Below the pieces are notes generated by a model, which worked only from the letters and a program-made list of their open reading frames with translations, was not told the origin of the DNA and did not search any database. Below are positions 1-6,218 of a DNA stretch of 17,999 nt, piece after piece; positions within the stretch are counted from its first letter, which is position 1; every line of letters starts with the position of its first letter. The stretch spans positions 1-17,999 of the forward strand of contig JAJYSW010000040.1 of the NCBI GenBank assembly GCA_021793335.1, written 5' to 3'. The DNA comes from Actinomycetes bacterium. Lineage in GTDB: Bacteria; Actinomycetota; Actinomycetes; Mycobacteriales; Micromonosporaceae. The position numbers and the translations under genes are program-made.

Positions 1-1122
1 GACCGGCGAGGTGCCGAACAGTTCGGACAGCCCGAGGGTGGTGCTCGGGTTGGCGGCGACGGCGGTGACGCGGTCGCCGGCACGGGACATCGCGGTGGCG
101 AGGTTCGCGGCGACGACGCCCGCCGCTGGACCGGAGGCGACCCCGGCGATGACCACGACGCGCTGGTCGCCGGTGAGCCGGGAGGCGATGACGTTGCGCA
201 GCTGTGAGAAGGCGCGGCCGCCGGTGCTATAGGCGCCGAAGACCTCGCGCCGCTGGAACTTGACCGATTTCGGGACCGAGCCGAGGACGTCGAGTGCGCA
301 CCGCTCGACCAGATCGGCGGGACAGTGGACGCGGCGGGCCAGGCGGTGCCGGGCCCAGGCGAGCAGCAGGCCGAGCGGCAGGCCGATCCCCAATGCCGCG
401 GTGATGTTGAACGGCGGGTTCGGCGAGATGGGGTCGGCGGGCAGGTCGGGCTGGTTGATGATGCGCCCCGGCGTGGTGGCGTTCAGCTCGGCCTCCATCG
501 CCGCGATCGTCGACTCGATCTCGCCGGCCTGGCGACGCAGATTGTCCAGGCTGGATTCCAGGGCGGTGCGGTCCTCTTCCGCGCCGAGCGAGTCCAGTTC
601 GTCCTCGACTCCGCCGATCTCGGTGAGAAGGGCGTCGAGCCCGGTCTGCGCGGTGGTGATCGCGCTTTCGATCGAGGCGGTGGCCGCGGCCCTCCGGTGG
701 TCGAGGTAGGCCTCGCTGAAGGCGATGGTGCCGTCCCGAGCCCCTTCGGGGGAATCGGCCCGGAAGCTGATTTGCAGCACTGACGTGTTGGGCGGCACGG
801 TGATCAAGAGTTGTTCGGTCAGTTCGACCTCGGGCGGGGCCGAGAGTCGCTCGGCGGCGGCCTGAGCGACCTCTGTGGATTTGACGAGTTGGGCTTCGGT
901 GTCCAGATTGATCTGGCCGAAGGTGCGCGCGCCGGTGACGTCCGCATCGGTGGCGGTGGGCAGCACCAGGACCGAGGTGGTGGATTCGTAGACCTCGTCC
1001 GCGGCGATGGTGTAGCAGATTCCGACCGCGATCGCGGCGGTCGCGGCACCGGCGATGAGCCACCATGAGCGGCGGGCGATCGTGCCGTAATCGGCGAGCG
1101 TGCGGGCAGCGGGTGACCTCAA
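1..1122 (-). CDS. Wzz/BY-kinase-type polysaccharide chain-length protein, kinase part degenerate (partial, runs off left edge)
   Basis: The first 374 codons are visible. Family role: membrane co-polymerase controlling chain length or export of exopolysaccharide. Layout: membrane segment at about residues 20-41 (SWWLIAGAATAAIAVG), an extracytoplasmic Wzz-like domain, a coiled coil at about 165-225, a second membrane segment at about 239-258, then a cytoplasmic P-loop-like domain. In that domain the usual Walker A GEGKST is GPAAGV (near residues 331-336), and the usual Walker A' VDADLR is VAANPS, so the ATP-binding lysine and the aspartates are missing. The rest (VAANLATAM, then RAGDRV) is still recognisable. 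The start is TTG at 1122, with GAGAAAGG (1138-1131) 8 nt upstream. It is divergent from a glycanase, which suggests a surface polysaccharide locus extending left. The family is seen in the sequence; loss of kinase activity is inferred. Confidence 0.8.
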   Translation of the reverse strand, partial: MRSPAARTLADYGTIARRSWWLIAGAATAAIAVGICYTIAADEVYESTTSVLVLPTATDADVTGARTFGQINLDTEAQLVKSTEVAQAAAERLSAPPEVELTEQLLITVPPNTSVLQISFRADSPEGARDGTIAFSEAYLDHRRAAATASIESAITTAQTGLDALLTEIGGVEDELDSLGAEEDRTALESSLDNLRRQAGEIESTIAAMEAELNATTPGRIINQPDLPADPISPNPPFNITAALGIGLPLGLLLAWARHRLARRVHCPADLVERCALDVLGSVPKSVKFQRREVFGAYSTGGRAFSQLRNVIASRLTGDQRVVVIAGVASGPAAGVVAANLATAMSRAGDRVTAVAANPSTTLGLSELFGTSPV

Positions 1123-1150
1123 CGCGAATGCCTTTCTCGTTCATGGGATC

Positions 1151-1167
1151 TCGCTCGAATAACGAGT
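1151..1167. promoter_or_regulatory. Imperfect palindrome related to the 1210-1232 site
   Basis: TCGCTCGAATAACGAGT has CTCG and CGAG arms around AATAA and shares the TCGCTCGA and CGAG elements with the perfect palindrome at 1210-1232. Centres are about 61 bp apart, close to six helical turns. It lies about 30-45 nt upstream of the TTG start of the Wzz-like gene, where a repressor could act. It is a possible second operator; the arms are short, so the call is tentative. Confidence 0.3.
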
Positions 1168-1181
1168 CAGTAGGAGGAAAG

Positions 1182-1244
1182 GTGACGGGCGACGCGATCC
1201 GTCCGAGCGGCATCGCTCGATACGAGCGATGCTCTTGTGCTTAG
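1182..1244 (+). CDS. Possible 20-codon leader ORF
   Basis: A GTG start at 1182 follows a very strong ribosome binding site (AGGAGG at 1172-1177) by 4 nt and opens 20 codons (VTGDAIRPSGIARYERCSCA) ending at TAG 1242-1244. The palindrome at 1210-1232 is inside it. It could be a leader peptide ahead of the glycanase gene, whose start is about 100 nt downstream, or the purine run could be chance. No family is recognised. Confidence 0.25.
   Translation: MTGDAIRPSGIARYERCSCA
1210..1232. promoter_or_regulatory. Perfect 10-bp-arm palindrome, likely operator in a divergent promoter region
   Basis: GCATCGCTCG, spacer ATA, CGAGCGATGC: both 10-bp arms match perfectly. It lies between the divergent Wzz-like and GH26-like genes, about 88 bp upstream of the Wzz-like start and 115 bp upstream of the glycanase start. 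Arm length and short spacer fit a dimeric repressor site better than a terminator, because no gene ends here. The cognate regulator is not identified. Confidence 0.5.
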
Positions 1245-1347
1245 GGGTGGATAAGGGGCAAGATGTTATCTATCATGTTGCTTGCGGTTTTGATGGTGTT
1301 TCACAACGGAGTTCTCGTGAGGGAGCTCTCGTGAGGTGGGGGCGAAC

Positions 1348-3084
1348 ATGAGCAGAACTGACCGACGGCCGATGCCGCAGCCAGGCCGAGGGCTCGCCGC
1401 ACTGCTGGCCACCGTTCCGCTGGTCCTGGCGGCCTTCGTCGTCGGCTACGGCGTCGGCAGCGGCGGTGTCGACGCCGCCGTCGAAACCGTGCCCGCTCAA
1501 GGCGGATCGCCCGGCCGCACCGACCACCGGCCGGTCGTCGCCTCCTTCACCGCCACCGGTTTCGACGGCCCCGCCCCGGCCGGACCCTCCGCCCTGCCGG
1601 TCGGCGTCACCGACGACCTCGGCCTCGCCGTCGTCCACCTCCAATTCGTCGTCGATGAATCCACAGTGGGACCCGATCACACCGCTGAGCTCCGCATGCC
1701 GGTGCTCGCCGCGCCCGAGGACGAGGCGATGACCATCGAGGTCTCCTCAGTGCATCCCGTCGAGTGCCTGTGCTCGCTCACCGCCGACACCGCCCCGCCC
1801 TACGGCCGCGTCTGGGACACCGCCGTGGTCGAGACCGACACCACCGAGGTCGTCTTCGACGTCACCGGAGCGATCGACGCGCCCGGTCACCACGGCTTCG
1901 CCGTCTCCACCCCCGAGACCGCGAACTCCCTCGCATTCGAGAGCCCGCGGCTGGAGGGCAGGGGCCCGATCCTGAGCACCGAGACCGTGATCGATGAGCC
2001 TTCGTCCGAAGAGCCGCCGCCCGAAGGCTCCCCGTCGGAGACGTCCGATGCCGAGCCGGAGACGCCCGCGACCGAGGGGCCCTCGCCCGCCGACGACCGG
2101 CCGACCGCGCTCGTCCCCGAAGCGGGCCAGGCCGCCCGCGACCTCGACAACTGTGTCCTCGGCCAGAGGCTCGTCCCCACCTGCGGCGCCCTCGTCGGCG
2201 TCGCCGCAGGAGCGCACACCGACGCCTCCAAAGAGGAGTCCTTCCTCGAATTCGAGCAGGATGCCGACCGCACCCAGCAGATCCACCATGTCTACGAGCG
2301 GGCCGACGAGCGGCTCTTCCCCACCCCCGAGCAGATCGAGCTCACCGAGGACCCCGAGCGCCCGCGGACGCTGTTCGTCAACTGGAAGCCGCAGACGGCC
2401 ACTTGGGCCGAGATCGCCGAGGGCGACCCGGAGGTCGACGCCTACCTCCTCGACCTCGCCGACCACATCAAGGAGAACTTCGACAAGCCGTTCTTCTTCA
2501 CCGTCCATCACGAGCCCGAGAACGACGTCGTCCAAGAGGACGGCTCGGGCATGGAGGCCGCCGACTACGCCAGGATGTACCGCTACGTCGTGAGCTTCCT
2601 CCGGGAGCGAGAGGTCGACAACCTCGTCACCGTCATGAACTACATGGGTTACCTCAAATGGGTCGACATGCCCTGGCGCGACCGGCTCTACCCCGGCGAC
2701 GACGTCGTCGACTGGATCGGCCTGTCGGGATACGGCCGGTCCCCGGACGACGGTGGCCGCTCCGATTTCGCCGAGATCGTCGACCAGACCGACGGCGGGC
2801 CCTGGCCCGGCTTCTACCACTGGGTCGGTCAGGCCCACCCCGACAAACCGATGATGCTCGCCGAATGGGGCGTGTTCCACGAGAACGACCACCCGAACCA
2901 CCAGCGGGACGTATTCGAGGCCGCCGCCGAGCAGTTCGCGCATTACCCCAGGCTCAAGGCGATCGTCTACTTCTCCTCACCCGACGCCGAGGGCCGGAAC
3001 TCCGAGATCACCGTCGACCCGGACGCGAACCGCGCGTTCCGCGAGCTGATGGCCTCGCGTCATTTCGAGGTCGCCTTCGAATGA
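1348..3084 (+). CDS. Membrane-anchored GH26-like glycoside hydrolase with N-terminal beta-sandwich-like module
   Basis: 578 aa. An N-terminal hydrophobic segment at about residues 15-37 serves as signal or anchor. Next comes a region of about 65-200 resembling DNRLRE/carbohydrate-binding modules, then an acidic Pro/Glu/Ser linker (about 205-250). The catalytic domain starts near C279 (CGALVGVAAG, the usual GH26 opening). The acid/base candidate is E389 in VHHEPE and the nucleophile candidate is E506 in LAEWGVF; DWIGLSGYG lies between them. GH26 enzymes mostly cut beta-1,4-mannan, but the substrate here is unknown. The ATG at 1348 is preferred because GTGAGGTGG lies just upstream; an in-frame GTG at 1336 falls inside that ribosome binding site. 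It is divergent from a polysaccharide co-polymerase, so it may trim or release the cell's own polymer rather than digest food (inference). Confidence 0.8.
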   Translation: MSRTDRRPMPQPGRGLAALLATVPLVLAAFVVGYGVGSGGVDAAVETVPAQGGSPGRTDHRPVVASFTATGFDGPAPAGPSALPVGVTDDLGLAVVHLQFVVDESTVGPDHTAELRMPVLAAPEDEAMTIEVSSVHPVECLCSLTADTAPPYGRVWDTAVVETDTTEVVFDVTGAIDAPGHHGFAVSTPETANSLAFESPRLEGRGPILSTETVIDEPSSEEPPPEGSPSETSDAEPETPATEGPSPADDRPTALVPEAGQAARDLDNCVLGQRLVPTCGALVGVAAGAHTDASKEESFLEFEQDADRTQQIHHVYERADERLFPTPEQIELTEDPERPRTLFVNWKPQTATWAEIAEGDPEVDAYLLDLADHIKENFDKPFFFTVHHEPENDVVQEDGSGMEAADYARMYRYVVSFLREREVDNLVTVMNYMGYLKWVDMPWRDRLYPGDDVVDWIGLSGYGRSPDDGGRSDFAEIVDQTDGGPWPGFYHWVGQAHPDKPMMLAEWGVFHENDHPNHQRDVFEAAAEQFAHYPRLKAIVYFSSPDAEGRNSEITVDPDANRAFRELMASRHFEVAFE

Positions 3085-3087
3085 CAC

Positions 3088-3111
3088 CGCCCGGTACGGG
3101 GTTCCCGGGCG
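3088..3111. terminator. Hairpin between convergent genes
   Basis: CGCCCGG (3088-3094) pairs with CCGGGCG (3105-3111) around a 10-nt loop, filling the 28-bp gap between the stops of the glycanase and the DNA glycosylase. There is no T-tract on either side, so it would be a weak or Rho-assisted bidirectional terminator. Confidence 0.45.
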
Positions 3112-3112
3112 T

Positions 3113-3730
3113 TCACGCCTCGCGCGGGGGCGCCTTCGGGTGGCGCCGGTACGGCGAGACGAACACATCGCCGTCGATCCAGAACCGCCACGGCACTTCG
3201 GCGGCCTTGGTAATGCCCGTCCGGGGCCCCGCCGCCACCGAGAAGCCGGTCCCGCCGGCCCGCACCGAACCGACCATGTCGACGCCGTCGTCGCCGCGAT
3301 CCCAGCCCAGCGCCTGTGCCAACCGCGCCGGGCCCCGAGCCAGATCCCGGAACGCGACCCGTTCGCCGCGCCTGGCCCGAGCGGCCTCGATGCCGTCGAC
3401 GACCTCTCCGGCGCGCAGCAGCACCGCCGAACCGAAACCCTCGGGACCGCAGGTGAGATTGGCGCAGTAATGCATCCCGTACGTGAAATAGACGTACAGG
3501 TGCCCCGCCGGACCGAACATGGACGCCGTGCGGGCGGTACGCCCCCGGAAAGAATGCGAGGCCGGATCATCCTGCCGGTAGGCTTCGACCTCGGTCAGAC
3601 GCACCGTCACCCCGTTCGCGGTGACCAAGAGGCCCAACAGCTCAGGAGCCACTTTGACCGAATCGCGCTCGAAGAAGGAGCGGTCCACCCGTCCGCCGCC
3701 GGGCCCGGCCGAGAGGGCCGCCGCGCTCAC
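3113..3730 (-). CDS. 3-methyladenine DNA glycosylase (AAG/MPG family)
   Basis: 205 aa, normal family length. It excises alkylated and deaminated purines (3-methyladenine, hypoxanthine, ethenoadenine) as the first step of base excision repair. Key signatures are TEVEAY, with E49 in the position of the catalytic glutamate of human AAG, and MFGPAGHLYVYFTYGMHYC (about residues 70-88), followed by RAGE and LARGPARLAQALG. The GTG start at 3730 overlaps the stop of the upstream DUF3515 gene as GTGA, implying translational coupling. A later in-frame GTG (GGRVDRSFF) would shorten it by 14 residues and keep the whole domain. It is the last gene of a three-gene minus-strand set. Confidence 0.92.
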   Translation of the reverse strand: MSAAALSAGPGGGRVDRSFFERDSVKVAPELLGLLVTANGVTVRLTEVEAYRQDDPASHSFRGRTARTASMFGPAGHLYVYFTYGMHYCANLTCGPEGFGSAVLLRAGEVVDGIEAARARRGERVAFRDLARGPARLAQALGWDRGDDGVDMVGSVRAGGTGFSVAAGPRTGITKAAEVPWRFWIDGDVFVSPYRRHPKAPPREA

Positions 3731-4281
3731 GAGCAGCCCGACGGCGCATCCTCCGATACGAGCACCGACGCCGCGATCGTCTCCGCCAAACCGTTCAACA
3801 CGTCCACCGGCTGCTCGTACTCGGACGGCACCGCCACGTGCACCGGTACCTGCCGGTCCACGGTCGTCCACTCGGTGCCGTCGCCGTCCCCCTCGGTGAA
3901 CCAGCAGACTCCGTCGAGCAGGTACACCACCGCGGTGTCCTCGATCGTCACCGCATCGGCCCCACAGGTCGCCACGACCGCCGGATCGCCGTAGGCCAGC
4001 ACGAACTCGGCGGCGTGCTCACCGCCCTCGACCGATCTGGCGGGCAGCTCGGCGACGCGCTCGGGCGCCTGCGCCGTCATCGCCAAGCACTGTACGGCGT
4101 CCTCGTCGCTCAACTGCGGAACCTCGACGCTCACCGGCGACAGGTCCTGGTCGAAACGGGAATCATCGACGGCCGGCTCCATGAAGCCGAACACGAGGAT
4201 GCCCGCGACCGCCGCCACCGGCAGCGCCACCGCCGTGGCGATCAGGGCCGGAAGCCTCGTCTTCCCCACGATGCTCCTCAC
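3727..4281 (-). CDS. DUF3515 family secreted or membrane-anchored protein
   Basis: 184 aa of unknown function. A hydrophobic segment (LPALIATAVALPVAAVAGILVF, about residues 10-31) is a signal peptide or anchor, followed by a small exported domain with four cysteines (QCLAM, ATCGAD, GVCWF, SGCS) that could form disulfides. DUF3515 proteins sit beside thiL and a stand-alone Lrp/AsnC ligand domain in many actinobacteria, as here. The GTG at 4281 overlaps the TGA of the upstream Lrp-like gene. A second GTG at 4269 has AGGAG just before it and would remove four residues. Both junctions of this gene are 4-nt GTGA overlaps. The family call rests on size, topology, cysteines and neighbours. Confidence 0.75.
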   Translation of the reverse strand: MRSIVGKTRLPALIATAVALPVAAVAGILVFGFMEPAVDDSRFDQDLSPVSVEVPQLSDEDAVQCLAMTAQAPERVAELPARSVEGGEHAAEFVLAYGDPAVVATCGADAVTIEDTAVVYLLDGVCWFTEGDGDGTEWTTVDRQVPVHVAVPSEYEQPVDVLNGLAETIAASVLVSEDAPSGCS

Positions 4282-4534
4282 AGGTGCAGAATCGAACAGG
4301 TCAACATGCGGACGATGCCCTCCACTCGTCGGACTCTACTCGCCACGGAGGCCCGCAACCGCTCGGCGGTGGCCGCCTCGGTGAGAACCACCACGTCATA
4401 GGGGCCGGCCACGGTGTCGGCCCGCACCACGCCCTCGATCCGCGCGAGGACATCGGACACCTGAGAGGCCATCCCGACCTCGGTTGAGAGGCCATCCCGA
4501 CCTCGGTCTGGATCAGCATGTACGCCTGTACCAT
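4278..4534 (-). pseudogene. Stand-alone Lrp/AsnC ligand-binding (RAM) domain protein, frameshifted by a 23-bp tandem duplication
   Basis: The gene starts at ATG 4534 with GGGAGG 7 nt upstream (MVQAYMLIQTEVGMASQ), then leaves frame because 23 bp are duplicated at 4462-4507. The second frame resumes MASQVSDVLARIEGV and continues to YDVVVLTEAATAERLR and the stop at 4278. Deleting one copy restores a continuous protein of about 77 aa, the normal size for a DNA-binding-domain-less Lrp/AsnC protein, a family that binds amino acids or other small ligands as oligomers. A truncated 64-aa form could still start at ATG 4472, which has GAGG 5 nt upstream. Two downstream genes are coupled to this one by GTGA overlaps. 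It could be a real mutation, a mixed population or an assembly error. Confidence 0.85.
4462..4507. repeat. 23-bp perfect tandem duplication (2 copies)
   Basis: TGAGAGGCCATCCCGACCTC followed by GGT occurs at 4462-4484 and again, without any mismatch or gap, at 4485-4507. Because 23 is not a multiple of three, it shifts the frame of the Lrp/AsnC-like gene on the minus strand. Perfect identity suggests a very recent event or an artefact. Confidence 0.97.
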
Positions 4535-4677
4535 CGACAGGCCTCCCAACGTTCGCGGGCAGGGGATCGGCGGCCGGAGAACGGAACCCGGCGGGCCTGA
4601 CCGGTTCACGATCGCCGTTGAGCGAAGATTACGCAGGCATGCATCCGACCGTCAACTGCCCGAGGCTGGAGCCAATC

Positions 4678-5643
4678 GTGAGCGAAACCGTCGCCGAGAT
4701 CGGCGAATTCCCGATGATCGAACGCTTCACCAGGCACTTCGCCGCCACCGAGGCCGTCGAGCTGGGGCCCGGCGACGACGCCGCGGTCGTGGCCGCGCCC
4801 GACGGCCGGATCGTCGCCTGCACCGACATGCTCATCGAGGGCAACCACTTCCGTCGTGACTGGTGCTCGGCGGCCGATGTCGGTCACCGGGCGGCGGCCG
4901 TCAACTTCGCCGACGTCGCGGCGATGGGCGCCCGTCCCACCGCGCTCCTCGCGGCCGTCTCGGCCCCGCGCGACACCCCCGCCGAGTGGCTCGACGGACT
5001 CGCCTCCGGACTGGCCGCCGAAGCCGCCACCGTCGGCGCGGCCGTCATCGGCGGCGACACCACCCGCGGACCGCAGCTCACCGTCACCGTCACCGCACTC
5101 GGCGATCTCGCAGGCCGCAGGCCGATCACCAGGTCCGGGGCGCGGCCCGGCGACACGCTCGCCCTGGCCGGCAGGGTCGGCTGGGCCGCGGCCGGGCTGC
5201 ACGTCCTTTCACGAGGGTTCCGCTCACCCGGAACGCTGGTGGCCGCCTACCGGCGCCCCGAGCCGCCGTACGCGGCCGGGCCCGAGGCGGCCCTCATGGG
5301 CGCGAGCGCGATGATCGACGTCTCAGACGGGCTGCTGGCGGACCTGGGGCACCTCGCCGAAGCCTCGGGCGTGGCCGTCGACGTCGAGACCGCCGCGTTC
5401 GACGTCCCCGAGCCGATGGCCAACGCGGCCGAGGCGCTCGGTGCGGAATCGCTCACATGGCTGCTCGCGGGAGGCGAGGATCATGCCCTGGCCGCGGCCT
5501 TCCCGCCCGGCGTGATCCTGCCTCAGGGTTGGAGACGCATCGGCACGGTCGGCGAGGGAGCGGGCGTCACCGTCGACGGGCGATCCTGGACCGGCCCGGC
5601 CGGCTGGGACCATTTCGAGAAGCGCCGCGAGAAGACGCAGTGA
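4678..5643 (+). CDS. thiL: Thiamine-monophosphate kinase
   Basis: 321 aa from the GTG at 4678. It catalyses ATP-dependent phosphorylation of thiamine phosphate to thiamine diphosphate, the last step of cofactor synthesis, in the cytoplasm. Family signatures in order: VAEIGEFPMIERF at the N-terminus, GPGDDAAVV (D33, D34), TDMLIEGNHF (D50), NFADVAAMGA, GGDTT (D127), DVSDGLLADLGHL (D214, D217), GGEDHALAA. The aspartates of the metal and nucleotide sites are all present; GGEDH replaces the usual GGEDY. The GTG is chosen because CTGGAG precedes it by 6 nt and the conserved N-terminus begins right after; a TTG at 4618 would add 20 atypical residues. It is divergent from the Lrp-like/DUF3515 operon and convergent with rpmB. 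Confidence 0.95.
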   Translation: MSETVAEIGEFPMIERFTRHFAATEAVELGPGDDAAVVAAPDGRIVACTDMLIEGNHFRRDWCSAADVGHRAAAVNFADVAAMGARPTALLAAVSAPRDTPAEWLDGLASGLAAEAATVGAAVIGGDTTRGPQLTVTVTALGDLAGRRPITRSGARPGDTLALAGRVGWAAAGLHVLSRGFRSPGTLVAAYRRPEPPYAAGPEAALMGASAMIDVSDGLLADLGHLAEASGVAVDVETAAFDVPEPMANAAEALGAESLTWLLAGGEDHALAAAFPPGVILPQGWRRIGTVGEGAGVTVDGRSWTGPAGWDHFEKRREKTQ

Positions 5644-5680
5644 GCAGGCGCGGCGAAGCGGCGTCCGCGCACGCGGAAAC

Positions 5681-5705
5681 GCCGCCGAGGCCCGGCCTCG
5701 GCGGC
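5681..5705. terminator. Perfect 11-bp hairpin between convergent thiL and rpmB
   Basis: GCCGCCGAGGC (5681-5691), loop CCG, GCCTCGGCGGC (5695-5705), fully paired. It lies 38 bp after the thiL stop and 20 bp after the rpmB stop, so it can serve both strands. No long T-tract follows on either strand. Confidence 0.75.
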
Positions 5706-5724
5706 GTGCAGCCTTCATCGCGCT

Positions 5725-5916
5725 TTAGCGGGCCACCTTGTTGGCCTTGATGCACGAGGTGCAGATCTTCGCGCGGCGCTTATTGTCACCGGAGCCAGTC
5801 GCGATGCGAATGGTCTGAAGGTTCGGGTTCCAACGACGCTTGGTCTTCTTGTGGGACCACGGGACGTTGTTGCCGAAGCCCGGGCGCTTGCCGCAGACTT
5901 CACACACGCTCGACAT
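5725..5916 (-). CDS. rpmB: 50S ribosomal protein L28, zinc-ribbon (C+) form
   Basis: 63 aa, normal length. Structural protein of the large ribosomal subunit. The N-terminus MSSVCEVCGKRPGFGNNV and the W-SHKKTKRRW-PNLQ core are typical. C5/C8 and C52/C55 form a CxxC pair of motifs, so this is the zinc-containing form rather than the zinc-free paralogue that Zur regulates in actinobacteria. The ribosome binding site AGGAG lies 8 nt upstream of the ATG. A -10-like TAGAAT (5980-5975) and a 7-bp hairpin lie in its leader. Confidence 0.97.
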   Translation of the reverse strand: MSSVCEVCGKRPGFGNNVPWSHKKTKRRWNPNLQTIRIATGSGDNKRRAKICTSCIKANKVAR

Positions 5917-5946
5917 TTTCCAAACTCCTGCGTTGACGATTCAGCG

Positions 5947-5965
5947 GCCCGCCCCCACGGCGGGC
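5947..5965 (-). promoter_or_regulatory. Hairpin at the 5' end of the rpmB leader
   Basis: GCCCGCC (5947-5953) and GGCGGGC (5959-5965) pair around a 5-nt loop. If the TAGAAT at 5980-5975 is the -10, transcription starts near 5968, so the hairpin would sit at the very 5' end of the rpmB mRNA. It could be an autoregulatory binding site for L28, an operator or an mRNA stabiliser. Confidence 0.35.
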
Positions 5966-5974
5966 AACCCGGCA

Positions 5975-5980
5975 ATTCTA
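5975..5980 (-). promoter_or_regulatory. Probable rpmB -10 hexamer
   Basis: TAGAAT on the minus strand, 59 nt upstream of the rpmB start, is close to the actinobacterial consensus TANNNT. No convincing -35 element is visible about 17 nt upstream. Confidence 0.45.
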
Positions 5981-6218
5981 ACGGACCTGTGCGGCATAGC
6001 CCCATCCAGGGGCGAGGGGCCGTGTCACAGCATGCGGCGAGTGCAAGACCCGATTCCGACGTGTCGTCCGAAACGGTTATCCGAGGTGGCGGCCCACGAT
6101 GCACTGTGGCGGCTGCCGCGATCCGCCGCCGTCGACCACTCTAGGATTGGGTCGGATCCCGTAGGCTACGCACATACAGTGATGTGCCGATGCCCATATT
6201 TTCGTTGGTGAGTCGATC

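Larger units (their letters stand above)
5917..6218. other. 302-bp divergent intergenic region
   Basis: This lies between rpmB (minus) and the proline-rich membrane protein gene (plus). It holds the rpmB ribosome binding site, leader hairpin and -10 candidate on the left. On the right are -10-like TAGGCT (6162-6167) and TACAGT (6175-6180) and the ribosome binding site GGTGAG (6207-6212) for the plus-strand gene. I see no further gene, RNA or repeat in the middle (about 5985-6130). Confidence 0.5.

Noticed and set aside
227..1213. Long minus-strand frame of about 328 codons across the Wzz-like gene
   Set aside because: Its product is extremely rich in Arg, His and Pro with no domain, and the neighbouring frame reads a coherent Wzz-like protein; it is an out-of-frame shadow of GC-rich coding DNA.
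1312..1341. Direct repeat TCTCGTGAGG upstream of the glycanase
   Set aside because: Two 10-bp copies, one forming the ribosome binding site; probably a small duplication or chance, with no further structure.
4618..4677. TTG extension of thiL
   Set aside because: The added 20 residues are not conserved in the family and the GTG at 4678 has a better placed ribosome binding site.
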